From Pseudomonadota bacterium (GTDB lineage: Bacteria; Chloroflexota; UBA6077; JAJPHF01), in NCBI GenBank assembly GCA_021325365.1, contig JAJPHF010000109.1, forward strand, positions 1 through 13,535: a stretch of DNA of 13,535 bases. The letters run 5' to 3'. Below are positions 5,717-13,030 of the stretch, one piece after another. The notes beneath the pieces are model-generated. The model was not told where the DNA came from, made no database searches, and saw only the letters and a list, made by a program, of their open reading frames with translations. Each line of letters begins with the position of its first letter. The first letter of the stretch is position 1. A program made the translations under genes and the position numbers.

Positions 5717-8700
5717 GCGGACGACCTTCGTGCCGCTGCCGCCCACGTAGGGCGTCTCGACGCGCACTGCCGCGTCGCGCTCGTCGTACGTGTACTTGGT
5801 ATTGCCCTGATTGCTGGTGGTCATCACGGTGCGGCGCCCGCCGCGATCATATTGATAGGTGACGGCGTTGGTAGGCGTGCTGCCCGCGTACGTGACGCTC
5901 GTCTGACGGTTGAGCGCGTCGTACCCCCAGGTGATGCTGCCGCCATTGGGATTCACCTGGGACAGGCGGTTGCCGTCGGCGTCATAGGAATAGGTGCGGG
6001 CCAGGGCCGTGCCGCCGATCGACGTCTCGTACTCGATCTCCTGCCGCAGTCGGCCGAGGCCATCGGAGACGTATTGCGCCTGCGTCAGTTGGATCGTCCC
6101 GTTGAGCTTGTAGACCCACTGGCGATGGCCCAGGTTATCGTAGGCGTACCGCGCAATCTCCGGGCTCCCGTCGTCTTTCGGGTCCAATGTAGCCGTGCTC
6201 TGCCGGACCTCGAACAGCTGGCCCCGCATGTCGTAGCTATAGCGGGTGACATTGCCAGCGGCGGCGGTGCTGCTGAGCCGATGGCCCACCGCGTCGTAGG
6301 TGCTGCTGGTCGTCAGGCGCGAGCCGACCGGCGGGCCGAGGGTCGTCGGGGGCGAGGTGGTGCTCAGGAGCCGGTCTTCCTGGTCGTACTGGTAGTCGGT
6401 GTGGTGACCGTCCGTATTGCAGGCGCCGCCGAACGCATCGCTCTTGGCAGTTAGACGCCCCACCGCGTCGTAGCAGCTATACACGGCCGCCTGGGCCGGT
6501 GGCGTCACGGACGCCGTCAGGCCCGCCTGAGGGTCGCCAGGGCCATAGTAAGTGTAGGCGGTGGCATAGGTATGATCGGGCGAGCCGCCGGTGTAGCCGC
6601 GCGGCGGGGTCTCGTAGGTCACCTGGCCGGGCCAGGTGGCCGAGTACTCGTACGTCGTGATCGCCGCTTGCATGCCGCCGGTGCGGTTGCCATTGCTGTC
6701 GTAGTTGTAGAAGCGCCGCGTGACGGTCGTCAGCTCGTTGCGCACGCTATAGGCTTTATCGGTGGCATAGGCGAGGTCCAGGGCGTTGGGCACGGTATAG
6801 TCCGCGCTGCAAGTGGGGGCGACGGCCGCCGTGTTGACGCCCTTGGGGGAGTACACGCGCGTGGGGCGGTTCAGGCTGTCGTACTCGGTGAGCGTCGTCG
6901 GCCGCGTGAGGCCGGCATCGCTGGTGGCGACCGACGGCGCGATTACGCGCGTGAGCAGGCCGCGGCGGCCCATGTCCGCGCCGGCGGTGGTCACGTCGTA
7001 GCAGTAGGTGGTGGTGTTGCCCCGGCCGTCCGTCGTGGAGGCGGGGACTCCCTTGCTCGCGTCGTACGTGTGGCTCACGGTGTACGACACGCCACTCTCG
7101 GGGCTGCTCACCTCCGTGGTGAGCCAGCCGTTCCCGTCGTAGGTGTCCGACTGTGTTGGGTGGAATGTCGTCTGGTAACTGGTCGTCGGGAAGGTGAGGT
7201 CGGCGCCGGAGGGACTGGTACGGTAGGTGAAGGTGGTCTGCTGGCCAGCAGCATCGGTTTGGGTGTGCAGCTTCCCACTGCTGTCGTAGCTGTTGGTCAC
7301 GACCGCGCAGCCGGGGATAGGCGTGCTGGGGCACGGGCTATCGGCCGGTCGCCGCGCGTCGTGAATCGCGGTCAGGTGGATGGTGGCGCCGTCGTAGCTG
7401 AAGGTGGTCACGTTGCCGGTGATCGTCCCCCCGTCGGGGGTGCCGGGCATGCGATCATGTACCTTCCACAGCCGACCGTTCCCATCGTACTCGTAGGTGA
7501 CCTGGCGGCTGAGCCCGTCGGTGATGCTCTGCAGCCGCCCGTTCGTATCCGCGTAGTAGTGCAGGGTGAGCGCCGCGCCCGTCCGCCCCGCGGGGTCGCT
7601 AATCGTTTGCAGGTGGTAGGTCCCGGGGTAGTAGCTCAGCAGGGAGGCATTGCCGTAGGGGTCCGTCACGGTCGTCAGGTGGCCGCAGCGGTCGAAGCCC
7701 CAGCTGCTCTGGTCCTGGGCCGTCAGTTGATAGGTGCCGTCGCCGAGCAGCTGCAGGGTGCTGAACACGCCGGGCGGGGCCGTGTAGGCCCCGTTGGCAT
7801 AGGTATAGCGGTCGCTGCGGCCCTGCCCCCCGACGAGCACCAGGTCTTGGCTGCCATCGGTCGGCCGCGTCAGATGCGCGGCGTAGTTGTGCGTCCAGCC
7901 CGGGCCGAGGGGCCCTGGGCGCGGGTCGTTGCTGTTGTAGGTGCGGGTGAGCTGCGGCGTCGGGCCGAGCCCCGCGCTGCTCGCGTCCGTGTGGCTCGTG
8001 CTGAAGCTGCCGGTGAGGGTGTGGACGCCGCCGACCGTGCCGCCGTTGATGTACGGCGGATTGTGCTCGGTCCCCGTCGGGGTGGCCTCCGTCCACAGGC
8101 AGGACAGCCCCACGTCGGTGCCGGCGCCGGCGAACGTCTGCCAATCGCCACAGCTGTCCGTCACCACCATCGGCACGTGCGCCGCCTGCCCCGGCACCAC
8201 CGCGCTGACCCACAGGGTGAGCGTCGGCTGCGGCGGGGTGAGCACATAGATGACGTCGAGGCTCTCCGCCGCGATGGCTTGATCGGCGAAGGTGACAAAG
8301 GCATTGGTAAAGCGGTCGCCCGGATTCTGCGCATTCTGGGCGTGGAAGGCCACTTGCTGGATGACGTTGCCGCTCCCGACGGCCGCGATCGTTACCTGGA
8401 GGCTTTGTTGGCTATTGGCCTGGGCACTCACCTGTACGTTGGGAGTGCACTGATCGACGACGCTGTGAGGCAGCTCGCGGCGGAGCGCCTGCAGCCGGTA
8501 GCCGCCTGGCGTCGGAACGGCGGTCGGCGGGGCGGCCGCGTTCGCCGGGACAAGCTCCCCGTGGCTCGGGTAGATGGGCAGGCCGGGGATCCCGACCGTC
8601 GCGCCGGGCACGCTGGCCGTCGACGTGGGCGACACGGAGGGGAGCGGCGGGATCGTCACGACAGGCAGCGGCGTGGCGGTGCCCGCGCCCACCGGCGGCG

Positions 8701-9142
8701 GGGTGCTCACCGCCGCGGTGGGGCTCACCGTGCCCGGCACCTCGGTCCCCGTGGCCTGCGCCAGTACATCGCTCTGACCGAAGCCGAAGTGGGCCTGCGG
8801 GCCGCTGCCGCCGCGCTGGCCCACGCCGCTCGCTACACCGGTGAGGTGGGTGGTCGCGGAGCTAAGCCACGCGAGGAGGTCGGCGACGAGGCGCTGGGGC
8901 GCAAGGTCGTTGGGCCCGGTCAAGGGCGGGACGCCGGCGCGTGGCGCGGCCGCGAGCGCCGCCGGCACGACCGCCGAGCCAACCAGCGTGGTCACCAGGC
9001 ACAGGGCGAGGCCGGCCTGCAGCCGGCGGGGCAGCGGCCGGCGATGCCGCACGCCTCGCGCAGCCGCCCGGCGCGCCGGGTGGTCTGGCTGCCCCGGTGC
9101 CGGCGAGGGCGGATCCGGTAGGCGCGGCAAGCGGCGATCCAT
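5714..9142 (-). CDS. Exported Rhs/YD-repeat polymorphic toxin, N-terminal and central part
   Basis: ATG 9142 is chosen because AGGAAGG precedes it by 4 bases. A TTG directly upstream is a worse start. A basic N-terminus of about 40 residues precedes a hydrophobic signal-type segment with an Ala-rich end (about 41-66), indicating Sec export or membrane anchoring. Next comes a Pro/Thr/Ser-rich linker (about 130-215), a beta-rich Cys-containing domain (about 220-350), and an Rhs entry segment with LTRTYNSNDPRPGPLGPGWTHNY. More than a dozen YD repeats follow to the TAG, for example YEYDGNGRLWKV, YAYDNLGHRQWV and YSYDADGNRLSQ. Rhs/YD repeats build a hollow shell that carries a C-terminal toxin to neighbouring cells (WapA/Rhs biology). 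This product would lack the core and toxin. It begins 67 bases after the repeat-protein gene, probably in one transcript. Confidence 0.88.
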   Translation of the reverse strand: MDRRLPRLPDPPSPAPGQPDHPARRAAARGVRHRRPLPRRLQAGLALCLVTTLVGSAVVPAALAAAPRAGVPPLTGPNDLAPQRLVADLLAWLSSATTHLTGVASGVGQRGGSGPQAHFGFGQSDVLAQATGTEVPGTVSPTAAVSTPPPVGAGTATPLPVVTIPPLPSVSPTSTASVPGATVGIPGLPIYPSHGELVPANAAAPPTAVPTPGGYRLQALRRELPHSVVDQCTPNVQVSAQANSQQSLQVTIAAVGSGNVIQQVAFHAQNAQNPGDRFTNAFVTFADQAIAAESLDVIYVLTPPQPTLTLWVSAVVPGQAAHVPMVVTDSCGDWQTFAGAGTDVGLSCLWTEATPTGTEHNPPYINGGTVGGVHTLTGSFSTSHTDASSAGLGPTPQLTRTYNSNDPRPGPLGPGWTHNYAAHLTRPTDGSQDLVLVGGQGRSDRYTYANGAYTAPPGVFSTLQLLGDGTYQLTAQDQSSWGFDRCGHLTTVTDPYGNASLLSYYPGTYHLQTISDPAGRTGAALTLHYYADTNGRLQSITDGLSRQVTYEYDGNGRLWKVHDRMPGTPDGGTITGNVTTFSYDGATIHLTAIHDARRPADSPCPSTPIPGCAVVTNSYDSSGKLHTQTDAAGQQTTFTYRTSPSGADLTFPTTSYQTTFHPTQSDTYDGNGWLTTEVSSPESGVSYTVSHTYDASKGVPASTTDGRGNTTTYCYDVTTAGADMGRRGLLTRVIAPSVATSDAGLTRPTTLTEYDSLNRPTRVYSPKGVNTAAVAPTCSADYTVPNALDLAYATDKAYSVRNELTTVTRRFYNYDSNGNRTGGMQAAITTYEYSATWPGQVTYETPPRGYTGGSPDHTYATAYTYYGPGDPQAGLTASVTPPAQAAVYSCYDAVGRLTAKSDAFGGACNTDGHHTDYQYDQEDRLLSTTSPPTTLGPPVGSRLTTSSTYDAVGHRLSSTAAAGNVTRYSYDMRGQLFEVRQSTATLDPKDDGSPEIARYAYDNLGHRQWVYKLNGTIQLTQAQYVSDGLGRLRQEIEYETSIGGTALARTYSYDADGNRLSQVNPNGGSITWGYDALNRQTSVTYAGSTPTNAVTYQYDRGGRRTVMTTSNQGNTKYTYDERDAAVRVETPYVGGSGTKVVR

Positions 9143-9209
9143 CAAGCCTTCCTCGACCTCAGCTCTGCTCGCGGGTCCTGGCGTTGTCTACTGTCGGCGG
9201 GGGCTCGGC

Positions 9210-10481
9210 TTAGCGCGGTGGGCGCGGGGGCCCACCGGGCGGCGTGCTCGGTAGCGGTAAGCTCTCGGGTATCGTGGGCTGCGGGATGTGCATCGTGCGC
9301 GGCGGCGTCGCGGGCGGCAAGGGCCCCGCCGGCACCGACACTTTCTCCAGGCGCTGCGTCGTATGCCCCCGCCGCTTGGCCACCAGCCGGTAGGCGAAGG
9401 CCGCATTCGAGGCGCCACCACCCAGCTCTTGCACCGTAAAGTGATCGGGCTGCCGCGCGACCACCGCGAGTCCCGTCACGGTGGCATCGTGCGGGGTCAA
9501 GAAGACCAGATAGTGCGAGGCATCGATGGTGCCGGCAAACTCGGCGTCGATCGGGACCTGGGCCCGCCCGCGGACCAGCTGCGCCTCGCCAAAGTCCTCG
9601 AACCAGTTCTCGGGACACTCCAGCGCGTACAGCAGGCGGTGCGTGCCGTCCGGGTGGGGCACCACCGCGGACTTGGTGCCCGTCGCCTGGAAGTTCCCTG
9701 CAATCAAGACGGGGCCATCAAACCGCCCCGCATACCCGCCACTGCTGACCTGGCCATAGACGCCGATACCCGCCCCGGAATAGCCGACGACGCCGGCGAC
9801 GGCAGAGGTCCCATAGACGCCGTAGGCGCCACCGGTGGAGCTGGAGGCGGTGCCGTAGATCCCTTGGGCGTTCACGGACTCGCCATACAGGCCCGGATGG
9901 TTGTCGCTGTGGCCGGCGACCGCCGAGGCCCCGGTGCCGAGGCCGTAGACGCCGTAGCCCGTGCTCGATTGCCCGTACACGCCGGGATACCCGTTCGGGG
10001 CGTAGCCCAGGACGCCCGTATTATTCGTGGAGAGCCCGTACACGCCGTAGTAGTCGCGCGAGGTCGCATAAATCCCATGGTTGGTCGTGGACGATGCCTG
10101 GATCCCCTGATTGTTGGCCGAGCTGGCATAGAGCGCCGGATAGTTGGTCGAGGTGGCGTAGACGGGGTAGCCGACGCTGGAGTACGCCCGAAGGCCGACG
10201 TTGCCGGTGTCCCCCGCGTTGGCGTAGATCGCATCCCCGCCGGAATTCGTCACGAGGAGCGCGCCGTTCGAGCCGCCCCCGGTGGAGCTCATCTGGGTGG
10301 TGGTGTTGGACTGGTTGAGCGCCCCGATGATCATGGACTGCCCGTCGGCCGCCGCGGCAGGTTGCGTCGTGACCTTCGTCAGCAGGCCCGCGGCGACCCC
10401 GGCGACGGCGGCGAGCAAACCGCGCCGCTGGAGCTGGCCGGACGCCCGCGACGCATCGTTTCGAGGCTGCTGCTCACTCAT
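9210..10481 (-). CDS. Tat-exported decapeptide-repeat (GVYG) surface protein
   Basis: The start at 10481 is preferred over an in-frame start 20 codons upstream, because GGAGAGGAA lies 8 bases before it and the protein then begins with a compact Tat signal. This signal has twin Arg (R19-R20, QRRGLLAAVAG), a hydrophobic stretch and AAAA near residue 45. Residues about 85-253 are roughly 14 units of about ten residues, consensus G-(V/I/L)-Y-G-x-S-x-x-x-x (GIYATSRDY, GVYGLSTNN, GVYGQSSTG), probably a beta-solenoid stalk. A compact C-terminal domain (about 269-372, KSAVVPHPDGTHRLLYALECPENW to AYRLVAKRRG) resembles the tail domain of many secreted bacterial repeat proteins. A Pro-rich tail ends the protein. 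The gene lies just upstream of the Rhs gene; a role in surface attachment or delivery is inference. Confidence 0.75.
   Translation of the reverse strand: MSEQQPRNDASRASGQLQRRGLLAAVAGVAAGLLTKVTTQPAAAADGQSMIIGALNQSNTTTQMSSTGGGSNGALLVTNSGGDAIYANAGDTGNVGLRAYSSVGYPVYATSTNYPALYASSANNQGIQASSTTNHGIYATSRDYYGVYGLSTNNTGVLGYAPNGYPGVYGQSSTGYGVYGLGTGASAVAGHSDNHPGLYGESVNAQGIYGTASSSTGGAYGVYGTSAVAGVVGYSGAGIGVYGQVSSGGYAGRFDGPVLIAGNFQATGTKSAVVPHPDGTHRLLYALECPENWFEDFGEAQLVRGRAQVPIDAEFAGTIDASHYLVFLTPHDATVTGLAVVARQPDHFTVQELGGGASNAAFAYRLVAKRRGHTTQRLEKVSVPAGPLPPATPPRTMHIPQPTIPESLPLPSTPPGGPPRPPR
9723..10229 (-). repeat. Degenerate ~30-bp coding repeat (decapeptide array)
   Basis: About 14 tandem coding units of 27-33 bases encode the GVYGxS-type decapeptides of the Tat-exported protein. 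Recurrent plus-strand words such as GCCGTAGACGCCGTA and CCGTACACGCC mark the units. The units differ from one another, so the array is old rather than a recent expansion, but it could still change length by slippage or recombination. Confidence 0.65.
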
Positions 10482-10602
10482 CTGGTGTTCCTCTCCGCTC
10501 AGTCTGGGCGCCGGGCGCACGCCGGGTCGGGTATGGGCCATGAGGCGGCACGAACCGACTGCTGCCGAAGCGGTCCCATCCTACACGGGCCACAGTCAGG
10601 GC

Positions 10603-10608
10603 ACAATA
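10603..10608 (-). promoter_or_regulatory. Candidate -10 element for the repeat-protein/Rhs operon
   Basis: On the minus strand the word TATTGT (10608-10603) matches the sigma-70 -10 consensus at four of six positions. No acceptable -35 box lies 16-18 bases upstream, as expected of an activator-dependent promoter. A start near 10596 would leave a leader of about 115 bases before the ATG at 10481. With that start, the two palindromes just upstream would be centred near -39.5 and -61.5. This is a weak call on sequence alone. Confidence 0.25.
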
Positions 10609-10615
10609 GGAAAAC

Positions 10616-10678
10616 CCGCCAACTTTCCGCCATTGTCGTGGCGGAAATCCGCCATCACCGTGGCGGAAACCCGACAAT
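10616..10678. promoter_or_regulatory. Tandem 22-bp palindromic operator between regulator and operon
   Basis: Two perfect dyads stand head to tail with a 22-bp period. The first is TTCCGCCA (10625-10632), six bases, then TGGCGGAA (10639-10646). The second is TCCGCCA (10648-10654), six bases, then TGGCGGA (10661-10667). A further CCGCCA half-site starts at 10616, 11 bases before the next one at 10627, so half-sites share the helical face. An outer pair, ATTGTCG (10632-10638) and CGACAAT (10672-10678), is also inverted. The array sits between the response-regulator gene and the operon it probably controls. It could instead fold as tandem RNA hairpins behind the regulator gene, but no T-run follows. 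Confidence 0.6.
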
Positions 10679-10698
10679 CGCGCCGGCCGTCGGGAAGC

Positions 10699-11418
10699 TC
10701 ACGGGGGCTGCGCTCCCATGGGGCTGGGGAGCCCACCGAGCGCCGGGTCGAGGAGCCCACAGCCCGCGGCTTTGTGGAGCATCTCCCGCGAGGAGCGCGC
10801 CGCCAGTTTGGTCCGCAGCTCGCCGAGGCAGCGCTCGATGGTCCGCCGCGAGAGGTGCAGCGCGACCGCCATCTCCTCGTTGCCCTGGCCCTGCGCCAGC
10901 AGGCCCAGGACGGCGCGCTCCCGCGGCGTGAGCAGGTAGTGTTCGGTGCCCATTGCCACCACGGACGCCTCGGCGTGGATAACGGCGTGCCCGGCGGCGA
11001 CGGCGCGCACCGCGGCGCGCAGGTCGTCGAGCGAGACGGTGGTCGTCAGGTAGCCCCGTAGCCCCAGGGCCAACAGCGACCGAGGATCCCAGGCGCTGCC
11101 GGGGTCCGTCACGAGCAGCACGGCAGTCGCCGGGTGCTGGGTGAGCACGGCCCGGGCGATGGCCAGGCCGCTCGGCGTCGGCAGCAGCAGGTCGAGGATC
11201 AGCACGTCCGGCTGCTGCTGTTGGAGCAGGACCAAGGCCGCGGCGCTGTGGGTGGCGGTCCCAACTACCGCGATATCGGGCGTCTCTTGCAAGAGTTGCG
11301 CAAACATCTGCAGGGTCAGCGGCTGCTCATCGACGATGGCGACGCGAATAGGGATGCGGTCCCGAGTAACTGAGCGCGGCTGCGCCGACGACGGCCTGAA
11401 CCCACCAGAAGTCCCCAT
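10699..11418 (-). CDS. NarL/FixJ-type response regulator (REC + LuxR HTH)
   Basis: This 239-aa cytoplasmic DNA-binding regulator uses the ATG at 11418, preceded by GGGGGAG. A GTG at 11478 and an ATG at 11454 are possible but lack a ribosome site. The receiver domain begins with RVAIVDEQP, whose D-E is the acidic pair. The phospho-acceptor Asp lies in VLILDLLLP (D96 if counted from the GTG), with a Thr in LLVTD. The conserved receiver Lys is absent: where G-Y-L-x-K is expected the sequence reads RGYLTTT. The C-terminal LuxR HTH is typical (LTPRERAVLGLLAQGQGNEEMAVALHLSRRTIERCLGELRTKL). No histidine kinase is in the window. It is transcribed toward the toxin operon and the tandem palindromes begin about 20 bases after its stop, so it is the obvious candidate controller. 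Confidence 0.85.
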   Translation of the reverse strand: MGTSGGFRPSSAQPRSVTRDRIPIRVAIVDEQPLTLQMFAQLLQETPDIAVVGTATHSAAALVLLQQQQPDVLILDLLLPTPSGLAIARAVLTQHPATAVLLVTDPGSAWDPRSLLALGLRGYLTTTVSLDDLRAAVRAVAAGHAVIHAEASVVAMGTEHYLLTPRERAVLGLLAQGQGNEEMAVALHLSRRTIERCLGELRTKLAARSSREMLHKAAGCGLLDPALGGLPSPMGAQPP

Positions 11419-11520
11419 GCGCTCCCCCAATTCCTGCCATGGTCGCGACGCCATACCGGCGTGCGGCTGTGCAGGCACTCTCTGCAGCGTGTTGCGATGT
11501 GGGTGGGGCGGGGGAGCGGT

Positions 11521-11886
11521 CTAAGCGCGTAAGGGGGTGGGGGCCCAACGTAGCGTCGCCGGCATCTGGCCAGCGGAGCCGGCAGGGGCCACCGCCGGCT
11601 CCGGGGCCGACAGAGCGGCTACCAGACAGACCGCAGTGAGCACGCGGCACAGACGCGGATGCGTCGAGGGGGCGGCGAGCCTCCGCCCGCTGGCTCCGCG
11701 TGGACGAGCGGGCAACGGCGGACGGTCCGCGGTGGTGCGCAGGGTGGCCCCTGCCGCCTCCCGGTGGCCGAGCCACGCGAGACTACGGACCGACGCGGCA
11801 CTCACTACGGCCGTGGTACTACTGAGGCCGCAGAGAAGCCGCAGGACAATGAGGACAGCAGCCAGAGCGCAAAATCGAGAGTTCAT
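11521..11886 (-). CDS. Hypothetical small membrane or exported protein
   Basis: I do not recognise this 121-aa frame. It starts MNSRFCALAAVLIVLRLLCGL, a hydrophobic segment (about 5-30) that could be a signal or membrane anchor. A basic, Arg/Pro-rich middle follows, then a second hydrophobic stretch (RVLTAVCLVAALSA, about 81-94). The ATG has no good Shine-Dalgarno site. It precedes the response-regulator gene on the same strand with a gap of about 100 bases, so it could be a membrane partner in that operon. It could also be chance coding in high-GC DNA. Confidence 0.33.
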   Translation of the reverse strand: MNSRFCALAAVLIVLRLLCGLSSTTAVVSAASVRSLAWLGHREAAGATLRTTADRPPLPARPRGASGRRLAAPSTHPRLCRVLTAVCLVAALSAPEPAVAPAGSAGQMPATLRWAPTPLRA

Positions 11887-11992
11887 GATTCACCGTGCCC
11901 GCACTCCCTGCGCGGGTGTGCCGGTCCCTGCGCCCTCATATTGGTGGCAGCGCTGTAATATGCCCGGAGCGCAACGGCTGGTACGGCACTGC

Positions 11993-12031
11993 GCCCTGTT
12001 AAACGTAACAACCGCAAAAACGTTACAGGGC
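11993..12031. promoter_or_regulatory. Bulged 12-bp inverted repeat in a divergent intergenic region
   Basis: The left arm GCCCTGT (11993-11999) plus AACGT (12002-12006) pairs perfectly with the right arm ACGTTACAGGGC (12020-12031). Only a two-base TA bulge and a 13-base A-rich loop interrupt it. It lies about 110 bases upstream of the small minus-strand frame and about 180 bases upstream of the hydrolase gene. A regulator-binding site or a structured leader are both possible. No T-run follows on either strand. Confidence 0.4.
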
Positions 12032-12166
12032 TAACGCCGTTCCGCTCACGATGGCACCGGCCCGTCGCGCCTGGCAGTGCGTGAGGCGCTGGCCGACAGG
12101 TATATTCTCGGCTGACGCGGGGGCTTGTCCGCCGCTTGGAGGCGTCGGGTCCAGGGTAGTGATCGT

Positions 12167-12203
12167 CGCCTTGCTCGTGAGCAAGGCGGCGCGCGTAGGA
12201 GGT
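12167..12203 (+). promoter_or_regulatory. Perfect 10-bp palindrome next to a strong ribosome binding site
   Basis: CGCCTTGCTC (12167-12176), two bases, then GAGCAAGGCG (12179-12188) form a perfect dyad of 22 bases. It ends 8 bases before the Shine-Dalgarno sequence AGGAGGT (12197-12203) of the hydrolase gene. As DNA it has the size of a TetR- or MarR-type operator. As RNA it would be a stable hairpin beside the ribosome site. A TATATT word at 12101-12106 could be the -10 box of the promoter, with no good -35. Confidence 0.5.
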
Positions 12204-12208
12204 GAGCC

Positions 12209-13030
12209 GTGGCAGAGCACATCAACGGGCCGCTGAACTACGAGCGGCTGGGCAAGCAGGGGCGGCCGATGGTCTTCGTCCACCCCAACCCGATGGACCA
12301 TAGCTGCTGGGTCTACCAGATGGCCCACTTCTCGACCTGGTTCCGTACCATCGGCATCGACCTGCCCGGCTACGGCCGCTCGCCCACCGCCAGCCCCGGC
12401 CTGACCATGCAGGACGTGGCCCAGGCGTGCTGGGAGGTCGTGGACGAGGCGGTGGGCGATGAGCCGTGTATCCTCGTCGGGCTCTCGGTCGGCGTGAGCG
12501 TCGTACTGCACATGGCGAACCAGCGGCCCGCCCAGACGCTGGCCGTCATCATGACCGGCTCCGGCTACCAGCCGGTCAAGGAGTTCACGGTCAAGCGCAT
12601 CCAGCAGTACGGCGAGCAGGGCGTGGCCTTCCGCTACCAGCACGCTTTCGAGGACTACAGCCCCGCCTTCCGCGAGACGCCGCTGGTGAAGTATTTCGCG
12701 GAGCTGTTCACGGAGCGCAATCAGTGGGCCGACGCGCCGACGATCGTCGAGCAGTTCCGCGCGCTCGGCGTGCCCGACCCCGACTGGCTGTTCGCGGGCA
12801 TTCAGGCCCCGTCGCTCATCATCACCGGCAGCGAGGACAACTCCCACCAGCCGGCGTTCGCGCTCCAGGCGCGCATCCCCGGCTGCGAGCTGGTCACCAT
12901 CCACGGCGCCGGCCACGCCTGCAACATGGAGCGCCCCTGGGAGTGGGACGCCGCCGCCCTGCGTTTCCTCCGCGCCCACAGCCTGCTAGCGCCCGATCCC
13001 GCGGCGACGGCGAGCGCTGCCCCTAGCTAG
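12209..13030 (+). CDS. Alpha/beta-fold hydrolase
   Basis: This 273-aa cytoplasmic enzyme has a GTG start fixed by AGGAGGT five bases upstream. The alpha/beta-hydrolase order is complete. The oxyanion-hole strand is MVFVHPNPMD (21-30, with HPNP in place of the usual HG). DLPGYGRS (51-58) follows, then the nucleophile elbow GLSVG (Ser93), a cap region (about 115-190), LIITGSED (Asp210) and GAGHACNMERP (His236). The catalytic triad is thus intact. Substrate cannot be predicted; esters, lactones or C-C bonds are all used by close families. An Ala-rich tail (about 262-273) extends past the fold. It stands alone, diverging from the regulator side, with a palindrome just before its ribosome site. 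Confidence 0.85.
   Translation: MAEHINGPLNYERLGKQGRPMVFVHPNPMDHSCWVYQMAHFSTWFRTIGIDLPGYGRSPTASPGLTMQDVAQACWEVVDEAVGDEPCILVGLSVGVSVVLHMANQRPAQTLAVIMTGSGYQPVKEFTVKRIQQYGEQGVAFRYQHAFEDYSPAFRETPLVKYFAELFTERNQWADAPTIVEQFRALGVPDPDWLFAGIQAPSLIITGSEDNSHQPAFALQARIPGCELVTIHGAGHACNMERPWEWDAAALRFLRAHSLLAPDPAATASAAPS

Noticed and set aside
5492..6454. Plus-strand open frame of about 320 codons opposite the Rhs gene
   Set aside because: It is a low-complexity Val/Gly/Ala-rich antisense reading of YD repeats, with no ribosome site and no recognisable domain.
6572..9121. Plus-strand open frame of about 850 codons opposite the Rhs gene
   Set aside because: Its repetitive Arg/Gly/Val composition mirrors the Rhs repeats on the other strand, so it is explained as a shadow.
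9723..10229. CRISPR-like array
   Set aside because: The periodic sequence is a coding decapeptide repeat of about 30 bases with no unique spacers.
9288..10931. Plus-strand open frame of about 547 codons opposite the repeat protein and regulator
   Set aside because: It spans two real minus-strand genes and the operator region, and shows no domain. The minus-strand genes have signal, repeats and HTH motifs.
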